Shown: positions 32,411-45,522 of the stretch, in pieces
How positions within the stretch are numbered: position 1 is the first letter of the stretch
How the letters are laid out: every line of letters begins with the position of its first letter
Source: Diphasiastrum complanatum
Lineage: Eukaryota; Streptophyta; Lycopodiopsida; Lycopodiales; Lycopodiaceae
Assembly: GCA_029204225.1 (NCBI GenBank)
Contig: CM055106.1
Span: 33,700,361-33,764,360 of the forward strand
Length of the DNA stretch: 64,000 bases
Reading direction: 5' to 3'
Notes under the pieces: generated by a model
Told to the model about the DNA's origin: nothing
The model's database searches: none
What the model saw: only the letters and a program-made list of their open reading frames with translations
Position numbers and translations under genes: made by a program

Positions 32411-33030
32411 CAGGTTTTATCCCCAATTGCAGCCAAAAATAAAATGAAGATTTCCAATTCACTTAAAAATAAGTCATCATCATGCCATGATGAGGCCGAT
32501 TTGGCCAAAAACAAGGAGATAACTAATGTTCTCGCTACTGTATTATGCATGCGTCGAAGAGCCTAGTCCCATTTATGAATGGCAAATGGAATCATTTGCT
32601 ACATGAGATTCAGGACTTAAGATGCAAGCAAGCAAATAAAGAGTGCCAGACACTACCAGGTTCAACATCTAGTCGGCCCAACTACAGATGGTCAATTGTT
32701 ATGAGTGTTATACAGATATAACGTCATAGAACTATGAAACATACTGTCTCAGTGCCTACCAAGACAGAAGAAAGAAGAAAAGTTCAGATATAAAAAAGAC
32801 GAGTAAAAGTCGCAAAGCTGACAGATGATGGATTACTCTACTAATTATGCCCGTTGATCAGTAAGCCATGTTACATAGGTGAAGGATTTACATAATCTAG
32901 ATATTCACACTTACTGAAAGCACTATTAAAATGCAGCGTGAAAAATGCTCAGCTGAGCATCTTGGAATATGTTGATGTACATGCATAAAAGTGCAAGCTT
33001 TCATTTCCTTACCTTGAATATTGTTTTCAA
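32411..33030 (-). repeat. Inverted copy of the repeat found in the sigma gene
   Basis: Reverse complement of 10650-11337. Here the 28-bp and 72-bp units are single, and an extra stretch of about 100 bp lies at 32722-32830. It is joined directly to the gag-only Copia copy at about 33031. Bases 32240-32410 on its left are unassigned. Confidence 0.75.
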
Positions 33031-33520
33031 AAAATCGAGTTTGTAGATTGGATCTTTTGTAGATCAAAACCCTATATATGTCTATAAACTTGATCAATTC
33101 AAGTTTTTGATTTCACATACTGGATTTGGCCGATTTTTAGATCATTGGATCAGCCTTAGTAGTGGCTAATAGATTGCATAATCAAAATTTCAGCATTTGC
33201 ATGTAGATTTGGAATAGTCAATCTTTTATGATTTTGACAAAACCCTAATTTTGATTGGATCTCTAGATAGTGAGGTTTTTGGACTTCACTTGAGTGTGTT
33301 TTAATCTTATGAAGTGGCAAAAGTCATTAGCTTGAGGATAGATCATAGGTTGATCAAGATTCCATGATTCTATGTGTTGATTTGCTTGGTATAAGTGCTA
33401 GAAGAGAATTTTTTAGATAGTTTCAAATCTTGGTGATTTTCTATGAAAGCATTTGTTGTTGTTCAAAGGAGTGCTTTGTGCATTGAAATAGGTTGAAAAA
33501 GAAGATTAGGTCATTGCTAC

Positions 33521-33970
33521 ATGGCAACCTCAATTGGAGTCATGTTGGAAGCCAATGATAAGCTTACCTCAAGTAACTATTCATTGTGGAAAGTGAGGAT
33601 GGAGTCACTTCTTGAGATGAATGATGTTTTGGATATTGTTGTAGGTTTGGAGGAGAGACCAGCAACACAACAAGATCAAGTGAGGTATGACAAGAGGGCC
33701 AAGAAGACTCTACACATTATAAAGATGAATGTTACAAATGAGCTTCTCAAGGAAGATGGTAAGTGCACATCATCTTTGGAAGCTTGGGATTCATTGAAGA
33801 AGCTTTATGAATCCAAGTCTACTTCTAGAGTGTTGACTCTAAGAAGGCAAATTTTTTCTTGTTTGCAAAAGAATGAAGAAAGTTCAACTACTTTTGTTTT
33901 GAGAATGAAAGCATTGGATGATGAGTGGGCTTGCATTGATGAAAGCATTAAGGAAGGAGAGCTTACTTAA
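33521..33970 (+). CDS. Copia gag N-terminal fragment, second copy
   Basis: MATSIGVMLEANDKL through IKEGELT, 149 codons, ending in TAA after one more codon step at the same place as 15312-15761. Highly similar to gag of Copia-3. Downstream gag codons (VILNGLLDDHANIVQS) continue with stops to about 34078. Confidence 0.8.
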   Translation: MATSIGVMLEANDKLTSSNYSLWKVRMESLLEMNDVLDIVVGLEERPATQQDQVRYDKRAKKTLHIIKMNVTNELLKEDGKCTSSLEAWDSLKKLYESKSTSRVLTLRRQIFSCLQKNEESSTTFVLRMKALDDEWACIDESIKEGELT

Positions 33971-36718
33971 GTGATTCTAAATGGCTTGTTGGATGATCAT
34001 GCTAACATTGTTCAAAGTATTGCTTTTTGAAAGACTTTGCCAAGTATGATGGATCTTTAAGAGATCTTGATCAATGAAGAATTAATTTACACCTCTTAAT
34101 ATGATTGGCCTCATGATCTATGCCTCTTAGCATGATTGGATCTCATGAGCCAATGAGAGGTGGATTTGGATGCATAACTTGCAAATTTTCAATCATTACA
34201 TTATGTGAAAAGTGTCATCATCTCATTAGAAGTCGATATGGAAGCATATTGACTGTCAAAAAAGTGAGTATTGAGGACCTTGAATAGATCTACCATGACC
34301 TACATGTATGAGAGGTTGCACACTAAACTTGGATCTTGATGAGCTATCAAACACAATTTGAATCTAGGCAAGAGCTCGTACACACAAAAGGCAATCATCA
34401 TCCAAAGTCAAGCAAGTTTCATGCATATCCTTCAAAAAACTAAGTAAATCTCATTATGGAAGAGCCAAACAAGCATCTTGCTCTGGGGTAGAGAGAGAAA
34501 CCAACCAAACTCTCGAGTAGAGAGAGAATAGACCAAAAGTATGCAATTCAAAAACTTGATTAACTCTCAAAATCCAAAAAATACAATGAAACTCCATATC
34601 CATATAGTGGTAGCTTGAGCTCCTACTCAGTTAGGCATGTAGTAGCCTCTAAAAGGGATTGGATCCATGATTTGCACCTCATAATTTGATTGGACCTCAA
34701 AAGTCAATGTGGTGCAGATTTTGACTTATGGTGCACTACTTGCCAATCTGCATCCCTACAATCTAGGACATGTGTCCACACCTCATAGGACTCAATATGG
34801 ATGTCTTTGCCTATCCTAAACATGCATTTTGATTTGTACAAGTCATGAGTGGATTCTGGCCCAACCTCATGATGACACTTGGCATGCTTCTACATGACTA
34901 GCTTTTGTCTAGTTTGACACACTTTGAAAAACAAGCTATTCTAAACCATGAATTGGCTAATGCAAATAGCCCAAAAGAAAAAAGCGCATGAATTACAAAA
35001 AGAACAAGAAGAAAAATGAAGAAAAAGCAGCCAAGCAGGTCCATATTTGTCCATAGAGTTCTAGCTCTCTTAGGGTGTGAAAAGCAAGTCCATTTGCTTG
35101 GCCCTTTTACTTGCCACCCATTTTTTGAATCTTGGCAAGTGAGTTGACGGGGGCAATGGACCACCCCTATTTTGCATTTGGATGGTAAGTGTTAAATGAA
35201 GTGATACAAGTGTTAGCGGGAAAGGGTGGAAGGCCCATTTTTTTCCATGGACCAATGGGAGAGCTCTATTTTAAATTTCAGACTTGCCAGACAATGTAGT
35301 GTGAAATTTAGCATGTCCTTTTTGTGTAGTCCAGTAGAATCATCTCCACACCATGAGTAGAGGAAAGGAGGCCTTCAGAAGGTACTTTTAGGTACTATGA
35401 TTTAGTTGGTGTTTTTTCCCTTGTTGAAAAGCTTTGAGGATTCAATTTAAGACTCTCCCTTTTAAAAAGGCCAAAAAATGGCTCCACCTTTACAAGCTAC
35501 GTTTGGAAGCTGTCACGAGAATGAGAAATATTATGCATGAAACCGTACGTGTCACCACATGAGGCTCCATATACATATGTTGGCATGCCATAGTTCTCAC
35601 CTTCATGACTATACCATAAACACATCCCCCATTTAAGATCACCCATTAGTTAATTAGTATCAATATCAAAGACAATTGAATCTCTATTCTTGAGTTTTTT
35701 TATTATGGTTTTCTTCACTCTTGTATGTCATGATTTTTGAGGTCCCATTTCTAAGCTCAAGTACGACTAGTATACTTCATGATGTATGAGTTCTCCAAAT
35801 CCATGCTTAAAGTGTATGCATACTCCAATTGTTGTGGCATAATCTAATGTATTACAACCTAATGATAAACTAAAGCATTGCAATCTTATATTAGAAAGTA
35901 TAGTTTTTAATAAGCATCAACATTAATGAATAGACAATGGGTGTTTATAGGTACACTACAGGGATATAATGACAAGTCCTCTTGTCAAGCCACATAAGCA
36001 ACAACACAAGAGAATGATGAGCCATTACTCCCTACAATGTTCTAATAAAATGAGAGCTTATTAATTTCAAGATTCCGTCCACAAGGGCTGTCCAATCAAT
36101 TATAGAGAAAAGAATGAGGTCTCATTATTGGTGTTAAGTGATGGTATTCCCAAACTCAATTTGAATTGTCCACTTATGTGAAAACTGAGCTAACAAATTA
36201 CAAAATATGTTTTTTCCTTGAATGTCCCTTCTTGTTTTCATGCATGCATTAGAAATGTCAAAAATTGAGACAAGCTTCACTTTTGAAGGTAGAGAGGCTC
36301 CACGTAAAATTTTCTGCTAAAGATGTTTGTTGTTTTTCATCAAAATTATATGATACATTAACATTTTGAAAAACAATTTGGCCTTGAAAATGGCCTTATA
36401 AGAATTGCCATGTAGGATGACAACATTCTGGCAATGTAAATACAAAATTGAAATATTTTCTTAGCCCGCACAATATTCGATGGTTAGCTAAGCCGTGTTC
36501 TTTTGTATTTGAAAATTATTACTTTAGTGACATTTGCACCTCCCCTCGTATAGTTGCAATAAATTATGGTGAGGTCGTTAGGGCAAATCATAATTGAGTT
36601 GCCATGAAACTTGTTGTAAAGGTCACTAGAAAGACTTTTCCCAAATGTAAAGAATTGTCTTGGCATTTTACATTATAGCTGAACTATTTTTATCAAGCGG
36701 GGGAAAGTCACTCTTCGT

Positions 36719-36794
36719 GGCCATTCCGCCATGAAGGGCCTTCGGCCGAGGACGATAGCCTGAGGCAGAAGGCCCTTCTCACGGCAGAATAGCC
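36719..36794. other. Eroded copy of the GC-rich double-stem hairpin
   Basis: Inverse counterpart of 12574-12649. It has GGCCATTCCGCC on the left and an eroded GGCAGAATAGCC on the right, with GAAGGGCCTTC and GAAGGCCCTTC still complementary in the inner stem. Confidence 0.7.
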
Positions 36795-36923
36795 AAGGAG
36801 GTGACCTTTCGCGACAGGGAAAAAAGAACTACTTTTTTGTTTTGCCATAACTTTTTTACATGCACCTTCCACATGGAAGGTCATGTGAACAGCACAGAAG
36901 GTCAAGTGAATTATTTTTACAAA

Positions 36924-38190
36924 AATAAACAAAAAGATTGAAAAAAAGTTCCAAGGAAGGGCAAGGATGATGAGGACGAGGGAGAGTCATCATCAAAGCC
37001 TAAAAAGAAGAATAAAGGTAAATTTTACTATTGCCACAAATCTGGTCATTAGGCAAGTGAAAGTTATAAAAAGAAAGCAAACATAAAACAAGAAAGATGA
37101 TGAAACTAGTGTCTTCTCATCGACATTAGCATCCTAGGTAGATGATGGTGCTAGGTGGTTTATTGATTCAGGTGCCACGAGGCATATGATCGGAAAATGT
37201 GATTGGTTCAAAAACTTTTCACCAGTCCATGATGGGAACAAGGTCACTCAAGCTAATGGGAAAGAATGTCAGATTCAAGGCATCGGCAACGTACCTATGT
37301 GGTTTTCCGATGGTAAGATAAAAAATATTCCCAATGTAATTTATGTTCTTGGACTCAAGGAGAGTTTGCTTTTTGGTGTGATGGCAAATCAACATTTGAG
37401 GGTTGAGTTTGTCAAATATGGGTGTCTAATGAAGGATATGGATCACAAGCATAAGTGGTGGCAAAGGTCTATTGAGATAGTAAATGTGATCTTTACAAAT
37501 TGGATGCTGAAAATGCAAGAGAGTATGACTTAGCCACCTCAACAACATCTCAATCAAAACTTTTGCATAGAAGAATGGGCCACCTGAACTATGGAAGTAC
37601 GAGATTGATGGCAAAATTGAAGATAGTGAATGGATTACCAGCATTACAGGATGATTACCACTCCATATGTGAAGGATGTGTAATGGGAAACCATTATAGG
37701 AAAACATTTAAGAAAGGTGGAGTAGCAAGAGCCAAGAAGCCACTTGAACTTATTCACAGTGATTTGGGCGGCCCAATGAAGACCATGTTTATAGGGGGAG
37801 TTTATTATTTTATGACCTTTATAGATGATTACTCCAAGAGGACATGAATATATTTCTTGAAAAAGAAATTTGATGCCTTTGCTCACTTCAAAGAATTCAA
37901 GGCTTTAGTGGAGAACCAACTGGACGCACGAATCAAAGTACTTAGATCAGATAGAGGGGGCAAATATAAATCGGATGATTTTGAAGACTTTTGCAAGGAA
38001 CATGGCATTAAGAGACAATTTACTTAAACACATACGCCACATAGTAATGGTGTAGTAGAAAAAAAGAATAGAACCATTATGGAAAGTGCACACTCCATGA
38101 TGAAGCAAATGGGCTTACCAAACTCTTATTGGTTAGAATAAGTTGTTCAATAGTTGTCTAAAGTTGTCTAGTAGGACACCCTTTCAGTAC
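36924..38190 (+). pseudogene. Copia-1 remnant, copy 2
   Basis: Duplicate of 1923-3190 at an offset of about 35,001. Gag N-terminus missing. The protease site is better preserved here (DSGATRHMIGK). It shares with copy 1 the TAG in the zinc-knuckle region (GGTCATTAGGCAAG), the TGA after DDYSKRT and the stop after SYW-E. It has its own stop in the integrase (TTTACTTAAACA near 38023). Confidence 0.85.
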
Positions 38191-38630
38191 AATCATAGCT
38201 ACTAGCTCTCAAGCCATAGACTCAAAAAGACTGAGTTTTTTCTTTTGCTCTCTATAGCTCAAAAATTAGAAAACTTAACAATTTTTTAATGACAATCCTT
38301 AGACTTAGATCATGTTCTTGAGCTCTACCATGCTTAGTTTTGATAGTACTAAAACATAGGCAATTCAGTGTTAGAAATCACTGATAAACTTCATTGTTAC
38401 TGTTTACGATGCACATTAATGTTGACAGTTATGACCAGCTGTCAATAGCCGTAGGCTAGTCTATTAGTCTACTCATAGGTTTTCTCTCTCTATCAGGGTT
38501 CAGGGTTTATTTGTACATTTTACATTCTGTATGATGTAGGGTGATAGAGTAATAGTGCATGTTCTTATTCCACCTTCTTGTGGTGATTGCTTATGGTGAA
38601 TTCTTGATGTTGCATATCTAATTAATAACA
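38143..38630 (+). repeat. Candidate 5' LTR of Copia-2, copy 2
   Basis: Corresponds to 3141-3622 and ends TTAATAACA directly before the primer site. As in copy 1, no 3' LTR exists to confirm the left edge. Confidence 0.5.
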
Positions 38631-38642
38631 TGGTATCAGAGT
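38631..38642 (+). other. Copia-2 primer-binding site, copy 2
   Basis: TGGTATCAGAGT: the initiator-Met tRNA site with the last C changed to T. Leader sequence follows to 39178. Confidence 0.8.
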
Positions 38643-39178
38643 AGCAATAGTCTTGTGTGCCTGATCAGTGGATATAGCTTGTCACAGGCTCCGCAACAAA
38701 GTGAGAAAGTCCTTCACGGGAGGTGAAAGCTTGGAGAGACAAAAACGGCTGGAAGAAATTCTTCTTTGGTGTATTTTGTAGGGTTGGAACTCAGAATCAT
38801 CAATGGGGAATGAAAGCATAGTCCTGGAGGCATCAGAAAGGCCAGGGCAGCATCAGACAGATTGAAAATCTGTTGAGTGGGGGAGATTTTTACAATACTT
38901 TCTAGTTGTTGTGGAAAGTGCTATTTGTGTGAGAGGTTTGCAAAGAAATCTCTCATTTGTTTGTTTGGAGTACTACAAATCACACTAGACAGTGTCTAGT
39001 ACTACCATTCAGAGTTAGAAGGCTTCATACTTTTCACATTACTGATCTCTGTCTTTTGAATGATCACACATTTCGAAATCTTTACAAAGAGGATACGACG
39101 TAGCCACCGTGCCGAAGTGGAAAATCTAGAATATTCCCTCTGAAAGTTCTTATATTCTCTCTATTTTTAATCTTTTCC

Positions 39179-39430
39179 GTACCAATATTGGATCGACGCG
39201 CCAAAGGTAGGAAAAATCTTGAGTGGTCGTACATCTGCGCGTCATACAAATATAGCATATCCATACCAATATCGGATCGACAAGCCAGAGGTAAAGAAAA
39301 CCAAGAGCAATTGTACATCTGTGCGTCATACCGATATTACATATCAGTACCAATATTGGAGCGACGCGCCAGAGGTAAAGAGAATCCCGAGCAATCGTGC
39401 ACCCGCGCGTCGTACCGATATCAGGTGTAC
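39179..39430 (+). repeat. Three 84-bp tandem repeats, copy 2
   Basis: Same three-unit array as 4171-4422, with scattered C-to-T and G-to-A changes at CpG sites. The plus frame is open here too (39219-39458). Confidence 0.85.
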
Positions 39431-39492
39431 AGCAAAAATTTACAGTTCTGTGGTGTGAATAAATTTTGTGATCCAGACTCATCTATCCAGTA

Positions 39493-42312
39493 ATGGCAAC
39501 TCTAAGTGAGAGTGTCCCTAATGAGTCAAGCAAATTTGAAAGTGCCGGCAATTATGCAATTTGGAAATTCAAACTGAAGAACATTTTGATGGAAAAGGAG
39601 CTCTGGGAGATCGTGACAGGTGAAGAGACAAGGCCAGTGATTGAAGAAGATCAGCGGGCATTTGATAGGAGAAGATGGAAAGCCCAAAATGTCATCAACT
39701 TATCAGTTAGAGATGCAATTATTCCCTATATTTCAAATTTAGAAGGACCAAAAGAAGCATGGGATACATTGAAGGCATTGTTTGAAACGACAAATACATC
39801 TCGAATACTATTTCTAAAGACAAAGTTGCATACATTGCGGATGGATGATGGTGCAACTATTGTCGATCACATACTGAAGATCAAAGAGAACCGCGATCAA
39901 TTAGCAGCAGTTGGAGAGTGAGTACAAGATCGTGAGATCGTGCAATTGACTTTGAATAGTCTGAGTGAGTCACATCAGATGTTTGTGATGAATATAGCCA
40001 CAAGAGAAAATCTTCCAACCTATGAAGAACTAGGTGGATTGCTTTTGCAAGAAGAGCAATGTCAAGAGAACTTGAATCATCGTAACAGGAGCTATGATCA
40101 AGCTCTTGCAGTTAGAGGACGAGGTGGAAGATTTGGCCGTGGAAAGTATCAATTGAGAGGAGGAAACTCAAGTCGAGGATCATTTCAACAATTTCAGGAG
40201 CAAGTCAATGATAGTCCGAATTGAGGTAATTGGAATCAAGACCGAGGTCAAGGACGCGACTATTCAAGACAAAATAAACCTGAAAATTGTAGGTACTACA
40301 ACAAACCTGGTCACTAGGAGCGTGAATGCTTCAAGAAAAGAAGGAGATGGAACAAAGAAAAGACAAATGACAAGTGGGAAATTATGCTGATCAACATCAA
40401 TTTGATGACTATTATTATGAAGACAATTATACTGATCAACATCAATACGATAATGATCAATATGAAGATGATAAAGGTGAGAGTTCAAAATTGTTCATTA
40501 CAGCATTAATGACAAGTGATGAAGCCAAGGATACCTAGTACATTGATAGTGGTGCATCCAAGCACATGACTTCAAGGAAAGAGTGATTTTCACAACTCAA
40601 GAAAACTAACAATGGTGATGAAGTTGGACAAGCTGACGACAAATTGCTATCTGATAAAGGAGTTGGAGTGGTACCAGTGAAGTTAGCCAACGAGAAGATA
40701 AAGCATATAAGCAATGTGCAATATGTACCTGGCTTACCTAACAATCTACTATCTGTTGGGATGATGGCTGATCAACAACTCAAGGTTGAGTTTGACTGTG
40801 ACAAATGTCTTGTCAAAGACATCAAGAATCACTACAAAGTGATTGCTACAAGAGCTAGAGTCAACGAGAATCGACTCTACAAATTGAATGCGAGATCTTT
40901 TACTCAAGCTACGGTAAGCACTGTTGATAGTCGAAGTGATCTTTGGCATCAACGGTTTGGTCATATCAGTGCTCAAAGCTTGCAAGTCCTTAAAAGAGGT
41001 AGTCTAGTTGTTGGATTGCATGATATCTCTTTTGAAGGAAAAATTTGTGTGTGGACCAATACTAACTAGGTCCATTAGTGGTTGTTACTATTTCATCACA
41101 TTCATTGATGACTATAGTAGACATATCTGAATTTATTTCATAAGCAAGAAATGTGATGCTTTTGCCAAGTTTAGAGAGTTCAAGGCTGTAGTTGAAAAAA
41201 AAATAGGTTGTTATATTAAGACCCTCAGATCAGATGGTGGCGGTGAGTATTTTTCAACAGAGTTTATAAATTTCTGCAAGGATCAGGGGATCAAGAGACA
41301 AACCACTACACCCTATTCAACACAACAGAACAGAGTTGCAGAATGGAAAAACATATCCATTGTGGAGATGGCTAGGGCAATGCTTAAGAGAAAGGGTTTT
41401 CCAAATACTTTCTGGGCAGAAGCATGCAACACAGCTACTCATATCTTGAATCGGTGTCCTACGAAGTCCGTGGAGGGTAAGACACCTTACGAAGCTTTTA
41501 CTAGAAAGAAACCTAATGTTTCTCATTTATGAATATTTGGTTGTGATGCTTACGCTCATGTACCTGATGAAAAATGAAAGAAGCTGGATGCAAAAGCTAT
41601 TAAGTGTATTTTCCTTGGATTTGATGAAAGAGCCAAGGCATACAGGATGTATGACACAGATGCACAAAAGATCGTGATGTCTAGAGATGCTATTTTTGAT
41701 GAGATGGGTCAAAATGACCAAATAAAATTGACAATTGATTCCTTTGATGATAAAGCTAAAGTGCAAATGAAGAAAGAAGTTGGTGTCGATATGGAAGAGC
41801 CAATGGAAAAAGACAGGGTCAATAATGAGATTCCTAGGACAATGGAAAAAGATAGGGTCAATAATATGGAAGACGCCTATCACTTGCAAATGGATATACA
41901 AGATCAAATATGGAGCTAATGGGCAACTCAACAAGTATAAATCATGGTTGGTTGCGAGAGGATTTGAGGAGCAGGAAGGTATTGATTTTGAAAAAACCTT
42001 CGCACCCGTATCTAAGATGGTAACTCTACGTTCTATCATTGCTATTTCTGCTTTCTATGGTTGGAAGATCTAGCAAATGGATGTTAAATCTGCTTTTCTT
42101 AATGGGGTGCTGGATGAAGAGGTGTACAACCTCAAGGATTTGTTGAGCCAGGGAAAGAGCATCTCGTTTGTAAGCTCAACAAAGCCATTTACGGATTGAA
42201 GCAAGCACCACAGGCGTGGTACTCTTGCATTGATGAACACTTCAAGCGAAGGGAAATAAAGAGTGATGCTAATCCTAATCTTTACATTCTAAGGCAAGAT
42301 TCAGATATAGTG
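39493..42312 (+). pseudogene. Copia-2 gag-pol, copy 2, inactivated and cut
   Basis: Gag starts MATLSESVPNESSKF at 39493 and is open for 142 codons. It shares with copy 1 the zinc-knuckle Cys-to-Tyr change, the TAG before YIDSGASKHM, the TGA after TSRKE, the TAG before QMDVK and the damaged VY-QPQGF stretch. Private changes include a deletion of about 96 bp at 41050 between TGTG repeats (removing the pre-integrase Cys end) and a larger deletion near 41870. Sequence switches at 42312, within RT, to the minus-strand gag segment. Confidence 0.88.
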
Positions 42313-42442
42313 CTCCATGATCATGATAGATAGGCGCTACTTCTCCCAATGGTATTGTCATGGTTTCTCTCAATTTGTAATGTAAATAGGACATGCTCGC
42401 TTGACTGCTTAGTCTATCTTGGTATTCATTGTATTCTTTAAC

Positions 42443-43190
42443 CTAAAGACTTTCCTCGATAGTCAATATTACCAATTGAGAACAATGTGCACACATTGTA
42501 GGCGCTAGTTCTTGTTGTGCAGTTGGTCTTTTTGGGCTTGAACCCTCTGGATTTGGCCTTTCAAGAATTGTTATACCCGGATTTGGAACTGTATTGGTGG
42601 TTTGTTGCTTTGTGGAATAACTAGATTTGGTTGGACATTGCCCATCAACAATTTTGGAATTGGTTAGCCCTTTCCTTCCCATTGTCTTAGGTCTTGAAGG
42701 TTGTGTGACCATGCTTGCTTGCAAGCCTTGTGCTGGTTTTTCGCGAAGAGTTCTAGTTGCCAAAGGTACTTGTTGTAATGTAGCATCCACGATTTGTTGT
42801 AGAAGGTTGGGTCGAATTCTCATAATTTCTATTGTTACAATTTTTTTGATGGATTCGACCAGCTCTGTCTGTTATGATACTGTGGTCGTTTGAGTTTGAT
42901 GTAACTCTATGCACTTTTTAGATTTGGGAGGATTGTCGTAAAATCCACTTGTCTCAAAACCAAGTAGCACTAAAATTTTTCATTTGTGGTGCATCTTGAG
43001 TGGATTGCCTGATAACATGGTACCTGATGGTTCTTGTACATGGTATCTTAACTTTTCGTAATTGTCTTAATGGATAATCTAGACATGGATGGTTGATGCC
43101 GCATTGTGAACACCAAGGTGAAAAGACTGTTGGATCACGTTGATGTGGGCATTCTGATCGACGATGTCTTCCACCACATCCGAGACATTC
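42443..43190 (-). pseudogene. Zinc-knuckle gag-like remnant, copy 2
   Basis: Duplicate of 16672-17560. Holds the CLGCGGRHRRSEC knuckle and a second whose last Cys is Tyr (CSQCGINHPCLDY), then the Thr/Gln-rich tail. The first knuckle and capsid part seen in copy 1 are missing because of a join to 18911-type sequence at 43190. Confidence 0.6.
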
Positions 43191-44610
43191 CATATGTGTC
43201 GCAATGGTCCTACAACAGATTTGGGGGGGATGCTGTTGGCAGATTCTGAGGAATCCCCAAAATGCCGAGCCAAGCTATTCTAAAAGAGCATCTCTTGTTG
43301 GAGAAAGAGGGTGTGTGAGTGTGAGAAACAAAAATAGCTCGAAAAAAAAATGAACACGAAGAGAAGCGAACTCCAACCTCGAATGAGAAATGAACTCGAA
43401 CAGAAAGTGTTCATGCGCAATGGAATGAGCTATATTACTCTTATCCTAAGCATGACTACACCTATAAAAAATGAACAGAACGTTAGTGATAGAAATCACG
43501 GTCAATCTGATTACATAGCCAAACATTAACAAAACATCAGAAGAATAATTTTTCGTGAATAACTAGACAAATTATTAGTCGTGAATGATTCGCGAAGAGC
43601 TAGACTGAGCTCGACGGATAATCACTTGTGAATTAGTCATGAAAGACAAGACTAAATATTAGTCATCAACAACTAGACGAATAATAATTTGCTAAGAACA
43701 GATTACCAGATGTTGACTGTTTCTTATTACAGCTTATGCTACCTCCATTCTGGTTGTTAGCTGAATAATATGACAATGAGATGCAGATCAACTCTAAGTT
43801 GACATGGATTTTTCATATGTCTCAAAAATCCTAAACTATTGTACAAGGGAATCTGAAGATGGATAGATGAATGAAAATGTGTTCTGGAGATGCTCTACAG
43901 AAAACTCTTGTGCAGTAGCTATTCCTCATGTAAAAATCAATCACACAAAATAGACGAAGAGAAACAAAGAAATAAACAAACATTACAGAGAGTGAGAACT
44001 GTATAGCACTTGTCGAACAAAACTTGCATTCATCGACATTGATAATTCACCTTGACACTTGCAAGTTTGCATTGGTTGTAGAGTAATGAGACTTACTCTG
44101 ATATGGTGACACTAACATCTATCATCATGGATAACAGATGTTGTAAGATATAACGTGAGATGCAGGTATGGTTGAGGTACTATGTCCTGAGGACCTCTCT
44201 GAACAAGAGATTCAGAACCGAATCTCTATATGGATTTTCAAATCCTAGATTGATTGTGTATTGGCACATTGGAAATCTTATCAGCATGTGGAAAGACAAA
44301 TAGATTTGAGGTTGTAGAAGGGGAGAAAAACTGTCAATTCCCTGTGGAGGTTGCTCTTGGTTGGACATTGTAGCAGATGACGGAATATCGGTTTCACTTT
44401 CTTTCGACAAGGACTCATTTCATATTAGTGTCTTTTTGCATTATGGTGCTGGTGTATTGGATGGTGATGTAGTAGTTTACAAGAAACCTCTCGATTGAGC
44501 AGCAGGTTTAACTGTTGGTTACTATGGTGCTCGGGTTGTTGTCGTGAAGATCCTATTGTGATTCATAACTGACGTGACGGGCAGGTAGGATCTTAGTTGG
44601 TTGCTTTGGA
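43185..44610 (-). pseudogene. Other parts of the minus-strand gag-like remnant, copy 2
   Basis: 43185-43764 matches 18911-19490 and is non-coding in appearance. 43762-44610 matches 21741-22612 and contains the acidic gag-like start on the minus strand (44410 leftward: SKESETDIPSSATMSNQEQ). The Q/H-rich, Pro-rich and coiled-coil segments of copy 1 are absent here. Confidence 0.45.
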
Positions 44611-45522
44611 CAGCCTACAAAAGCAATGAATTGGCCGTTGACACCAATCTTGCCGCTTGCACCATTTGAGAAGTGGGGGATTGACTTTGTCGGTCCAATC
44701 AAACCTGTCACCCGACATACAAAATGTCATTATATTTTAGTTGCCACAGATTGTGCTACCAAAAACGTTGAAGCAGAGGCGACGAAACAAAACGATGCGA
44801 AAACTGTCGCGACGTTCTTATTCAAAAGTATAATCAGAAGATATGGTTGTCCACTTGAACTAGTAAGTGACCGAGAAACACATTTTCTAAATGATACGAT
44901 ACGGTTGCTGACAACCTATTTCCTGATCAAACACAGAAAAACTACACCGTATAGTCCAAAAGAAAACGGGTTGAAAGAAAGAGCTAATGGAATCTTATGT
45001 AAGATCCTGACTAAAATAACTATTGCACATGCAACAGATTGGGATCAGAAACTACCATCAGTTCTCTAGGCTTATCGCAACACAGAGAAAATCACGACGA
45101 AACAGACACCATATTTCCTTACATACGGTATGCATCCTATCTTGCCAATTGAATTCGGGGTGAAAACCTTTCATATTCAAGCTCAATGAACAGATGTAGG
45201 ATTAATAAACGAAAGGTTGACTGATATTGAAGAACTAGCTGAAGCTCGAGTGACTTCACAAAAACTAACGGAGGAAATCCAGAAACAAATAAAGGAAAAA
45301 TATGACAGTCATATAAAAAAATGTGATCTTAAAACTGATGATTATGCGCTGATATATGATAGTCGCCATCAAAAGTTCCTTGGAAAACTCCATATGTGAT
45401 GGCTTGGACCGTATAAAGTCATAGAGGTGTTTGACAATGGTTATGTGCAACTTCAATCACTTGAAGTTGAACTATTACCGACACGTATTAACGGGTCCAG
45501 ACTGAAGAAATACTACCTTTGA
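44611..45522 (+). pseudogene. Gypsy integrase core and C-terminus, copy 2
   Basis: Duplicate of 22613-23524, with the same 5' truncation at QPTKAMNWPLTP. DDE residues are present (GIDFVGPI, LVSDRETHF, ENGLKERANG). Stops: TAG at 45067-45069 (Trp of SVLWAYR), TGA near 45188 and TGA near 45397 (after KLHM). Ends KKYYL-TGA at 45522. Confidence 0.9.

Larger units (their letters stand above)
33031..36917 (+). mobile_element. Gag-only Copia derivative, plus-strand copy
   Basis: Mirror copy of 12453-16248. The leader begins within GTAGATTGGATCTTTTG, gag starts at 33521 and ends in similarity at about 34078 (ATCAATGAAGAA), then the same 2.7-kb non-Copia body follows to the hairpin at 36719. Junctions with the flanking repeats are abrupt. 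No LTR or primer site remains in this copy. Bases 34080-36700 hold only short frames. Confidence 0.75.
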
